Assembly: GCA_023159155.1 (NCBI GenBank)
Contig: JAJNNX010000015.1
Coordinates: 620,001-684,000 of the forward strand
Length of the DNA: 64,000 bases
Direction of reading: 5' to 3'
Origin: Ustulina deusta
Taxonomy: Eukaryota > Ascomycota > Sordariomycetes > Xylariales > Xylariaceae
The translations under genes and the position numbers were made by a program. Under the pieces are notes generated by a model, which did not search any database, was not told where the DNA came from, and saw only the letters and a program-made list of their open reading frames with translations. Each line of letters starts with the position of its first letter. The first letter of the stretch is position 1. Positions 55,582 to 64,000 of this stretch are shown piece after piece.

Positions 55582-57021
55582 TCAAATATTCAGATCCAGG
55601 GGTGTATCGCGAGGCGTCTTTCCGCCGACCCTCGCAGCCGTCATGTTGGCCAATGTCTCCAACACCGTGAAAAGGCCCTTTCTGTGCTCGTGGATCATGG
55701 TCCGCTGGCTATCGAGAAGCCTTTGCTGCATGCGTATGAGCTCCGTCGCGGCGTCCAACTTCTTCTTCGTCCCGGCGCAGTCGCAAGCGCATCTGCCGTG
55801 ATCTCTTGCCTGCATCACGCTTCCCAGGGCGGGGATGGAGTTCCAGAGAGATACGACGGCAAGTCGGACCGCGCTGAACGAATTCTTCATCCTCGGTGTC
55901 CCGGAAGAGACCGCGACTGGTGCGCCTGTCAGCATGGCTGGGGAACTGGTATGTACAAGTGGGCACAAGGTGTAGATGTTTCGGCGCCCCGTGAAGGAGC
56001 AGTACATGATGCCGGTCATGATGTCTTCGGTTGTAGAGCATCGCGAGTCTATGGTGTCGATACACGTAAATAGGAATACAGTGGTCGTCAACGTCTTCGG
56101 CGCCGCGTCTGTGATAACACTCGTGACAGTGACAATTACAGTCGTCACGCCGGTAATGTCCTCGAGTTCGTCTAGGGATGTCATGGGGCTTGATTCTGTC
56201 GTAAACGGATGAGTAGCGGGAACAATGGATTCTTTCGTAACATCTTGAAGTGCGTTAGCTACTAGTCAGCATGTGCACGCCTCCTTTTCGGGAAGAAGAA
56301 AAACGAAGCAAAAGAAGACGTACCCCTCTGAGCTCGAATATCCGGTTGGCCTTCAGTTGAAGTCTGGATCGGCCAGAAGGACTCGTGATAGTCTATGGCC
56401 ATGGGCGTCCTCTGGGTAGGCTCGATGGTGACCGTTTCATGGGCGAGGGTGTCGTTCGATAGGCCATACCAGCTAACTACAGGAAAATTAATATTTGGAG
56501 AAAAATATTGAGCGCCATGAAGATAGACACTGACCTATGAGACAACCAAGAATGGTAAGAACGATGACGAGAAAAATGTAGCCGGCATAATGAAACACCG
56601 CAGGGGAGGTCCTGGTCTTGAGGTCTGGACGTTAGGATTGTATTAGCGTTGCGTGCAATCGGCAAGGGTTCTGGTGTAGAGACATACCATGCCACTTATC
56701 CCTCAAGTGGTCAAGCTTTAAGGACATGATAGACTTTGGTTGAGCATCCGGGTTGGTAACAGGTTCGGCAATGGGCTCGGGAGGAGTCTTCTGCCGGATG
56801 AGGGATGATAGTGGTGTTACAGATTTTCTGCAAAGGAACAACACATGCTGGTAGTCAAAGAGGACTCGGCGAGACGGAGATTCTGGTTTCAACGAGGCTT
56901 GTTTCGGGGAGTCTGGCGAAAGAAATGCCTGTGGTGATCGGATTTCATCTTGAGAGTCGCGGGAGCTGTCGCGGCGGAACCGGCCAAGTGAATAAGGCGT
57001 TGGTGGGCGTGAGCTTGCCAT
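55582..57021 (-). CDS. Single-pass membrane protein of unknown function
   Basis: Four exons (57021-56688, 56624-56535, 56476-56324, 56243-55582; introns of 63, 58 and 80 nt) give 412 aa. I do not recognise the family. The first 110 residues are cytosol-like, Ser/Pro-rich with basic patches (MASSRPPTPYSLGRFRRDSS). Exon 2 codes one membrane helix, FHYAGYIFLVIVLTILGCLI. The rest is presumably lumenal or extracellular: a Thr/Val-rich segment (ITGVTTVIVTVTSVITDAAP), six Cys spread over 170 residues, and a helical end with coiled-coil character (KKKLDAATELIRMQQRLLDS). The layout suggests a type II protein. Exon joining is supported by phase and by consistent donors (GTATGT, GTCAGT, GTACGT), but without a family to compare, the model is less certain. 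Confidence 0.62.
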
Positions 57022-57823
57022 ATTGTTGCCGTCTAAGGAGGCCTAGAAGGGAGCAATAAAATACTAATGCATTTCGTAGGGGTTGAGGGATAGCTGCCCG
57101 TGTATTGTGTATGTCGTTCAAACCTGTACACAATTTGGCGCAAGAGTTGGGCAGCCGGGCAATCGATGGGTGAGGTAAGGAGTTAGGTGGGTAGGCTAAT
57201 ATAATAAGAGTTGCATGGTGGGTAATAAACAGTACCTACATACACCTTGAGGTACCTGAATGCGAGTTAGGTACCCATGGTTGTTCCGAGGCTGGACTTG
57301 ACTTGAGGGTCACCCGGACAACTCATCTGAGATATGTTGACTTATACGAAGCGAGCAACTACGTTGCGTACAGGAGTCAAAACTCGCCTGCAGGCAGCCG
57401 AAGGAATGCACGGTACCTCCTTTCCTTAGGCCAAGCATGCTGTAAGCCTCAATATCGGTAGGACCAAGCAAGACCTTACCTAGGTAGGTACATAACATAG
57501 TTGTTCCCTCGCAAGCAACCACGGCTCACCTATTTGACCTTGACCTAGATGTAGATAAGCTTCTTCAGCATAGGAGCATACCATATAAGTCTATATATAC
57601 ACTTGTTTTCATACAACTGACCTGGCTGTATCGTGTATTCCTCGGCCGACGCGATCACAACGTAGAAGTCAAGCCACCGACTTGTGTCAGTAAGGAACTA
57701 TGCTGCCAGCAAAATATATCTGGATTATTACCCCATCAAAACCCATTGATTCCGAGGCTGCATTATGAAGCATGTTTGTTCGTTTGTACACTGGCTATTT
57801 ATGTTCAAACTACCGTGGGGCGC
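57022..57823. other. Intergenic region, membrane-protein promoter / AP-2 alpha 3' side
   Basis: 802 bases. GGTACC-type repeats lie at 57225-57275, with an exact TACCTAGGTA at 57477-57486. No gene is recognised. Confidence 0.5.
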
Positions 57824-60800
57824 CTATGTCACCAACACATTACTAAAAGCATCCGTGATCTCCCTTCGTGTAGGCCCTTCCTGAATCAAGGGTGGCTTTG
57901 AGACACCCGCAGATATCCTTTGCTCCATCATCTTGAGTAGCACAGCAGGCACGCTCTCATCTGTAGCTCTGATAGTGAGCCGGACCATCTGTGATGTGTT
58001 AGCGGGCATCAGCTGTGTTATCTTTCGCGGCAAGACATACCTGAGACGTGTAGTTCGGCTCTAACCTTAGCAAGCAGCCGAACTTGCCACCTTCAGCGGT
58101 ATGCAAAACACTTGCACCAACAAAGTTTTTCGTGTTTGGATCAACTCCTCCCAGAATCCCCCATCGAAACCCTTGGATTACCTTGCGAACAAACACCTCG
58201 TGAATCTCTCGGGTCGCTTCCTTTCCGCTCACAAGCCCAATTATCGCCTGAGCTTCCCGGGGCGCACCGCCGATTTGCTTCCACCTCTTGAAGAAATCGT
58301 CAGCTGACAACTCAGCCGGGTCCATGAATTTGTGCGCCGTCAGGGGCAGCTTTAATGTCAGCGCCTGGAGGGCCCCCGCAAGGTAGCTAATTCTGACAGT
58401 CGGGCTCTTGCTGAAAACCTTCTTGGACTCAAACATAATGACCTGTCTCGCTTGCCCTCCTTGAGGAATACTGCTCTCCGGCAAACTCTTAACATCCCAA
58501 GTCAGATTAGCCCTCTCGCTATCATCCAAGTCTAACGTCGTCGTGAAGGAGCTGATGGTGGCCGGTGTCTTATTTAGAAAATATAGAATAAGGCAGGCCA
58601 TTTGGCCACGATATTCTGATCTGACTCCTACTTGGAGCTGTCCATCTTCGAAAAGGATACCGTCGGCTTTGAGAAGCAGCTTGTTATACCCAGGTTCCCA
58701 ACCGGGAGACAAGTGAGCAGCACTCGCTAAATTCGGCGCCTTCAATAGCTTTTCAGCGGCTGGTCCAGCGTTCATATCAAGCCCAGCAAGATCATTAGAG
58801 TGGCCATTGGTACCGTTGGCGGTGCCGTTAGCAGCGCCATCGCCATTTGGCATCAAGTTTGAGCTGAAGGCTCTCTTGAGGCCTGGGTGCTTAGTCATAT
58901 TCAACTCTGAGCTGTCAACGTTCGCGTCTTTGCCGCCTACCACCCAGGTTCGCTTATCGCTTGTACCGGCATGCTTCGAATGGAGCCTAGATAATAGCGC
59001 AGACTGTCGTTCGGGGAAAGGTGGCATCTCGTCGCACACGGTTCGCAGGAGGTCGTCAGTGGGAAGACTTGCCAGAGTCAAGTATTCACATGCTCGTTGT
59101 TGAAGCTCGGAATCTAAGGTATGGGAGTATATCTCGAAGATGTGAAGGAGTTGAGGTTTAATTTCGGGAAATAGGTTGACGAATTTGATGAATGAAGATA
59201 GGATCATCGCACGCGTGCTCGAGGAACAAGCAGGTAGTTTTCCGGACAACGCCATGAATTGCTCGATCGGGCTACAGCCTTTCTCCTCCGCGATCAAGTG
59301 GCCGAACTCACCCAAAATATATGCACCAATCTTCACCAATGTCTCATGACAATGGTCTTGCTTTACATGTTGCAAGGTATTCTGTGCCGCGTATACCTGT
59401 AACTCCTCGTTGTTCGTCACAATCTGGATAACACGTTGCCAGACCTCGTCGCTCAAATGATCGCCCGCAACAGCCACGAGTCGCAGCGAAACATTGATAT
59501 ACCACTGAATGTCGGTGGCGTATTTTTCCGTCAAGATTGCAATCTTTAACGCCATTTCTTCGCGTATAGCGAAATCCGCATTTTGGAGATACTGGAGTAG
59601 CTCCGCTACGATCGGTCCAGAGTTGGTCGAGTCGCACATACTATATAGCAAGTCGAGCCCCTTCCTACGTACGCTAATATCCCTATCTTTCAGTGAGCCC
59701 AAAATAACCTCTTGGTGCTGCTTGATAGGACCCAGATTCTCAGCGCGAGCGGCAAGATGTGTCATGGCCTCTAGACCAAGATATCGAACGTTCGTCTCCC
59801 GAGAAGTGATAAAACGGCCCAGGCGGGACGATATCTGCTTCATCAAAGCATGCTCCGTATCTAGGTGAATGATGAGGTTGATCGCTTCGAATAGGACGGC
59901 ATTCTGAGCATTATTCTGCTGCACGTTCTTATTTGACTCCATAGCCAAGTTCAAAATCTTTTGTAGAGACTCTCTAATCATCTCACGGACATGGCTGTCC
60001 TCTAAGCCCCATGTTAGCAACCCTCGCAAAGATGTCGAGATGTTACGTACCGGAAGGCGAAAAATATTGTAGTAGACGAAGCAGTTTGACCTGGATCCAG
60101 GGACAGGGAACCTTGTAGTACAAGTAGTCATTTGTGTAATCGCCGTCGACAACTATTCGCTTCAGCCGCGCAGCCGCCTTCACATATGCGCCCTTGTACT
60201 GATCGGGGTTGTCTTGGGCGACAGCCATCACCAGAGATGTCACTGACAAAGCGACGCCAAGATCCCCATCATCCATCAGCGATATTATGCGTTCTGCCCA
60301 CTGGGGCTGGATTATATCTGAGTGTTTCCGGTAAAGACGAAGAAGAGTGAGCGCAGCTTTTTTCTTGACGAAAGCTTTGGATGTGCTATAATTCCCGTTA
60401 GTGGGTGTCCGGAGGTGTGGAAAACAACGACGTACGGCGAGATCAAAAGCCTGTGGACTTCGCCGCTCAAAGCTTCTCCCATCTCCCTACCTCCCACGTT
60501 TGCAATCGCATGTAAAGCCAGACAGTTGAACAGTTCGTTATGGTCCAGGAGGTCCTTTCGTATGCTATTGACGACTAAATGCAGCAGCTCATGCTTCTCG
60601 TGAAGGAACAACGTCATTGCTAGATACCCTATCTGTTTCTCGGAATATTTGTTCGCCGAGATGAGATTGACGGCTTCGAGGTGTCCAAAGTCGACATTCC
60701 AACCCAGGATGTAAATATACAAGAGCTATCAAGATTAGAACAAGAGCGCTCCTGTGGGCGCGAGGGTAGAAATACCTTGCAAACATACTTCTTCTTGTGG

Positions 60801-61111
60801 TAGCCATTTAAGTTGCCATCTAAATGTAGAAGGTTAGCATGCGCATCCCGAAAAGCGTGGTACACGGCCAGAACCCACCCTTGAACTTTTGGCTGCGTGT
60901 GAGAGGAATATGTCAGCGACCCAATGTCTAGGATTATAGCAACAGGTATTAGCACGAACCGAATATTTGCCAGCTCCTTGTTGATTCTCTTCTCCTCCAA
61001 ATCCCTTGCCCGCGCATTTCTGAGATCAGCGATGAATTGGACAAGACCACGCATGTTGGAATTGTTGTTACTCGACCGGCCGAGGAAGCCGGATGCCGCC
61101 GAGGAAGCCAT
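57824..61111 (-). CDS. apl3: AP-2 adaptor complex, alpha subunit (Apl3)
   Basis: Seven exons (61111-60960, 60892-60879, 60819-60776, 60725-60436, 60385-60051, 60001-58041, 57988-57824) give 986 aa. The N-terminus MASSAASGFLG leads into MRGLVQFIADLRNARARDLE, and a 14-nt second exon supplies RQKFK of the family sequence LANIRQKFKDGNLNGYHKKK. The trunk is alpha-solenoid, with LLYIYILGWNVDFGH, LLRLLQYFSPSEDSHVREMI and LGEFGHLIAEEKGCSPIEQF. A hinge with Asn/Gly repeats follows (GDGAANGTANGTNGHSND). The appendage contains GILFEDGQLQVGVRSEYRGQ and the end is VRLTIRATDESVPAVLLK. AP-2 alpha binds PI(4,5)P2, cargo and accessory proteins at clathrin-coated pits on the plasma membrane. Introns are 49-67 nt and every phase is consistent. 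Confidence 0.95.
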
Positions 61112-61121
61112 GGCGAAGATG

Positions 61122-61148
61122 CGATGTCTGCGATGTCTGCGATGTCTG
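61122..61148. repeat. Three copies of a 9-bp repeat upstream of AP-2 alpha
   Basis: CGATGTCTG is repeated three times without change, 11 bases upstream of the AP-2 alpha start codon, thus probably inside its 5' leader. Confidence 0.85.
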
Positions 61149-61548
61149 CGTATGCGATGGAGTCGATTTCTAAAGGCCGGATTGATATCCCACACTCGCG
61201 TTCACCAACCAACACACCGCCACTCCGAATTGGAGATATAGTTATCGTGAGCGTAAAAGTGTCGAGGAGGTCTTTGTCGTCCAATCCCGAGAGGTCCAGA
61301 AAGCGCGCTCGAAGTTGCGGCTCTCATGGCAGGCCAGGTCAGTCCACCAACATGATCAAGCCGATGCCCGCCGAGCCAGTCGTGTTCGTTCGCGGAGTGA
61401 AGGCCGGACGTCTCGAAGGGGTCAGGGGCAGGGGTTGGTGGTCTTCGGCAGCAAAAAGCGGGTGTGCCTGTGGTGAGCGGGCAATTGGGTCGGTCTACTC
61501 GGAGAGGGTGGTGGTCGAGAAGCACGAGGGCTGGACCGTGGTCAGCGG

Positions 61549-61576
61549 GAGATGCAAGATGCGAGATGCGAGATGC
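61549..61576. repeat. Four copies of a 7-bp repeat
   Basis: GAGATGC occurs four times in tandem with a single mismatch in the second unit (AAGATGC). No function is apparent. Confidence 0.8.
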
Positions 61577-62365
61577 TCGAAGATAGGCGCAGGAACGATA
61601 AAGGATAAAGCTTATTGGGGATTCCTTTCTGTGGAGGGCAAGCGATGGACAGAGAGCAAGCACCTCGGGACCTTCTTGTCTGGGTAGGTACTGTCTGGGG
61701 TCTAAAACCAAAGGCCAAAAGGGCCAGTTCGAATGGGTGGCTCCGTGTATCAGACAGCTTCAGCTACTGTGCAGAGTGCAGAGTGCGGAGTACCTACCTG
61801 AGGTACCTAATTTACCCTACGCTATGTACTTGGTGTACATATAGTGTATGTAGGCAGGTGCTGTAAGGCAGGGTTGTGTGCATTGCAGGGCGCTCAGACG
61901 GGAGTACGGGAGCGTTTTATGTATATAATGAAGCGCCTCAACGCCTGCTGTTAGTCCTCAGGTAAGGAACACCTGTACATCTAGGTATCCTCAATGATGA
62001 GATGTGCACACAGCATCACTCCCTCTGCCTACACTAAGGTACCTACCCTATCGGCCTGCCTACCTTTCAACACAGCATGCGACCACACCTGGCGTACCTA
62101 CCACCGACCTACCTACTTCAATGAATGATCGATAGGCGGGTGTATTGAAGAGTCGGTAGGTAATTGAAGGGAAAGCCACCAGTTCCTCGGGTCCACTGTC
62201 TGTGTAATGTGTAATGGAGGTACTGAGATAGCGTCTGACAGGGGTGCTCATAAATAGCTCCGACGTCACGACAATACCCAGCTACCTCATACTGTAGATC
62301 CAAAGCTGCACTTGTGCAAGACCGTTGTGATCATTATGTGACAACTGTCCACGGAGCTTAGGAGG

Positions 62366-63499
62366 ATGGATTCCGCGGCGCGCCGAACGATCCGAAGATG
62401 CCGACACATCTCTGACTATCCCGTATCGCCGTTCCTTGCGCGCTCGACTCGTCGGTCGTACGCCTTCCCGGCCGCGACGCCGCCCATCCACCAAGTCTTC
62501 AACCGCCACACAAAATGGCTGCAGAAGGAGCGCGCTTCCCACGATGTCAAGAACAGCCGGGTCGCTGACTATCTGAAAGACGAAGTTGCGATCCGTGTTT
62601 GCGAGAGATTGCTGGTGGGTTCTGGCCCATGCCCGGTTTTCTTGCCTCGCTCCATGCTAATCTGCCACCATCTTCAGGACATCAAACGCGAATACCCTCG
62701 AGTGCTCGACTTCGGTGCCAATTCGTGCAACATTGCCCGGGCCCTGACGCGCGAGAACCCCGACCCGAACCCGGAAACACCCGTTTCAGATCCCGTTGCG
62801 AACAAGATAGGCCATCTGCTAGCTGTTGATTCCTCCGAGAGCATGCTCTACCGCGATGCCGACCTCGAGTTCAACAAGCAAATCAACATGGCGAGACAGG
62901 TTCTCCTGGACGAGGAGACTTTGCCCTACGATGCCAACTCGTTCGATCTGGTTCTGAGCTCTCTGAGCATGCACTGGATCAATGATCTCCCCGGCGTGCT
63001 CGCGCAAATCAACAACGTCCTGAAGCCAGATTGCGCCTTCATCGGCGCCATGTTCGGGGGAGATACCCTCTACGAGCTCCGAACGTCGCTCCAGCTGGCC
63101 GAACAGGAGAGGCGAGGCGGTATCTCGCCCCATGTCTCGCCACTGGCTAATGTACGTGACGTTGGCGGACTGCTTCAGAGAGCGGGCTTCAAGATGTTGA
63201 CGGTGGATGTGGAGGACATCATCGTCGATTATCCCGATAGTTTTGCCCTCATGAAGGATTTACAGGCAATGGGTGAGAACAACGCCGTTCTCGGTAGAGA
63301 AATGGGACCGATTCAGAGGGATGTGCTGTTAGCTACAGATGCGATATATCGTGAGCTTCATGGGAATCAGGATGGGACATTACCAGCAACGTTTCGTATG
63401 ATTCATATGATTGGATGGAAAGAATCCAAAGACCAAGCCCAGCCGCTGCCTCGTGGAAGTGGCGAGGCCAGCTTGAAAGATATATTAGAGAACAAATAG
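62366..63499 (+). CDS. NDUFAF5-like methyltransferase, complex I assembly factor
   Basis: Exons 62366-62614 and 62678-63499 (63-nt intron, GTGGGT donor, GCTAAT branch, CTTCAG acceptor) give 356 aa. The first 40 residues, rich in Arg and Ser, look like a mitochondrial presequence. IHQVFNRHTKWLQKERAS is typical of the family N-terminus. The SAM-binding motif is YPRVLDFGANSCNIARAL; LLAVDSSESML and LPYDANSFDLVLSSLSMHWI follow, then FIGAMFGGDTLYELRTSLQL and the conserved FRMIHMIGWKE near the end. Human NDUFAF5 hydroxylates an Arg of NDUFS7 during complex I assembly and keeps the methyltransferase fold. The intron is a multiple of three and has no stop, so a retained form (377 aa) would also be translatable; it would insert 21 residues inside the alpha/beta core. 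Confidence 0.9.
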   Translation: MDSAARRTIRRCRHISDYPVSPFLARSTRRSYAFPAATPPIHQVFNRHTKWLQKERASHDVKNSRVADYLKDEVAIRVCERLLVGSGPCPVFLPRSMLICHHLQDIKREYPRVLDFGANSCNIARALTRENPDPNPETPVSDPVANKIGHLLAVDSSESMLYRDADLEFNKQINMARQVLLDEETLPYDANSFDLVLSSLSMHWINDLPGVLAQINNVLKPDCAFIGAMFGGDTLYELRTSLQLAEQERRGGISPHVSPLANVRDVGGLLQRAGFKMLTVDVEDIIVDYPDSFALMKDLQAMGENNAVLGREMGPIQRDVLLATDAIYRELHGNQDGTLPATFRMIHMIGWKESKDQAQPLPRGSGEASLKDILENK

Positions 63500-64000
63500 A
63501 GTTTCATCAAATCCTCAACCGTCTGTTCTATACAGAGTGTTGACCCCAACTCTTCCGGTTTGAGCCCAGTAGGCAGAGGCGTTGTGCCAGATCGTTCGCC
63601 TCTTGTATCAACCGGCATAATCAGTTACTGCCATTCTCATGACACCATTTTGGGGTCTTCTATACCACTCCAGCTCTAGGCATCGCAACATCCTGTTGGC
63701 CTTCTTCATTGTACTATACTGTGGTATCCCATTGCATTATAGATATATACATATAGATATGTGTGTGTGTGTGTGTGTCTCTCTCTCTCTGTGTGTGTGT
63801 GTGTATGTGCGATTTTCGTATAAAAATATTCTACTCTCATCATCACCTTTACTTACATATAGATCTCAAGAACCAAATAAGTGTCAGATAACTATTGGTA
63901 TCAATCAAACTCAGCGGGAACTTCACCAATTATAGGCCATAAAAAACTCAGGACACTCATCTGAGATATTCGAGGCATTGAGCCGAAGGCAGACACTACC
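63500..64000. other. 3' flank of the NDUFAF5-like gene, to window end
   Basis: 501 bases. It contains the 3' UTR and a compound dinucleotide microsatellite at 63760-63809. No further gene start is visible before the window ends. Confidence 0.5.
63760..63809. repeat. Compound (TG)n(TC)n(TG)n microsatellite
   Basis: About nine TG, six TC and seven TG units follow one another directly. Compound dinucleotide tracts of this kind are hypervariable between strains. Confidence 0.95.

Larger units (their letters stand above)
61112..62365. promoter_or_regulatory. Divergent promoter region, AP-2 alpha / NDUFAF5-like
   Basis: 1254 bases. Two short tandem repeats (61122-61148, three 9-bp units; 61549-61576, four 7-bp units) lie in the half near AP-2 alpha. 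Fields of GGTACCTA/TACCTACC repeats lie at 61788-61812 and 61979-62125. Two ORFs of 169 and 216 aa overlap on opposite strands (61037-61711) without recognisable motifs and are not called. Confidence 0.5.

Noticed and set aside
61037..61711. Overlapping ORFs of 216 aa (+) and 169 aa (-) in the AP-2 alpha/NDUFAF5-like spacer
   Set aside because: They lie in mutually antisense GC-rich sequence with short tandem repeats, overlap the AP-2 alpha start, and have no known motifs.

Overview
The window is nuclear DNA of a filamentous ascomycete (Pezizomycotina; the protein set fits Sordariomycetes best, which is an inference from recalled family resemblance and not from a search). The signs are protein genes broken by short introns (mostly 49-110 nt, GTNNGT donors, CTAAC/CTGAC branch points, pyrimidine-poor CAG/TAG acceptors), no operons, 0.3-3.4 kb intergenic spacers, and orthologues of fungal housekeeping proteins such as Dsc3, Mtr4, Ysh1, Taf4, Scs7 and Ima1. 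I rebuilt 23 protein-coding genes, most of them by joining exons in different frames. I found no rRNA, tRNA, CRISPR array or intact transposon.

Layout: 1-744 dsc3 (5' end outside the window); 1271-4667 mtr4 helicase (-); 5328-5714 cox8 (+); 6455-8305 PPR protein (-); 8861-9729 mitoribosomal mS23/Rsm25 (+); 9916-10247 a small MIT-domain protein (-); 11678-12775 Nudix hydrolase of the Tnr3-like class (+); 13768-15623 Rsd1/RBM39-type splicing factor (-); 17258-18447 scs7 sphingolipid 2-hydroxylase (-); 19436-21658 ima1 inner nuclear membrane protein (-). Then comes a gene-poor block (about 21.7-27.9 kb) holding one Alg14-like gene (23666-24544) among tandem, inverted and minisatellite repeats. 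It is followed by a 756-aa coiled-coil protein of unknown function (27961-30497), a vWA protein (32456-33634, -), ysh1/CPSF73 (35075-38057, -), taf4 (39318-41394), an F-box protein (42590-43774), a Nit2-like amidase (44295-46046), an Lsm14/Scd6 protein (46813-48792, -), bcd1 (49610-50794, -), a GT8 glycosyltransferase (52163-53377), the PLP-binding YggS/PLPBP homologue (53719-54857, -), an orphan single-pass membrane protein (55582-57021, -), AP-2 alpha (57824-61111, -) and an NDUFAF5-like methyltransferase (62366-63499).

The genes do not form a pathway cluster. Two functional themes recur: RNA metabolism (Mtr4, Rsd1/RBM39, Ysh1, Lsm14/Scd6, Bcd1, plus Taf4 for transcription) and mitochondria (Cox8, PPR protein, mS23, NDUFAF5). 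Several neighbours are divergent pairs that may share promoters (mtr4/cox8, PPR/mS23, ysh1/taf4, AP-2 alpha/NDUFAF5-like).

The strongest signal not explained by genes is a short palindrome, TACCTAGGTA. I found it exactly six times, always in spacers, against about 0.06 expected by chance in 64 kb, and it sits in wider clusters of TAGGTACC-type repeats. Other points worth checking are two in-frame, stop-free introns (in ysh1 and the NDUFAF5-like gene), a signal-peptide-like in-frame extension upstream of the GT8 gene, a 14-nt micro-exon in AP-2 alpha, tandem copies whose differences look like CpG decay, and an Alg14-like protein with an atypical C-terminus.
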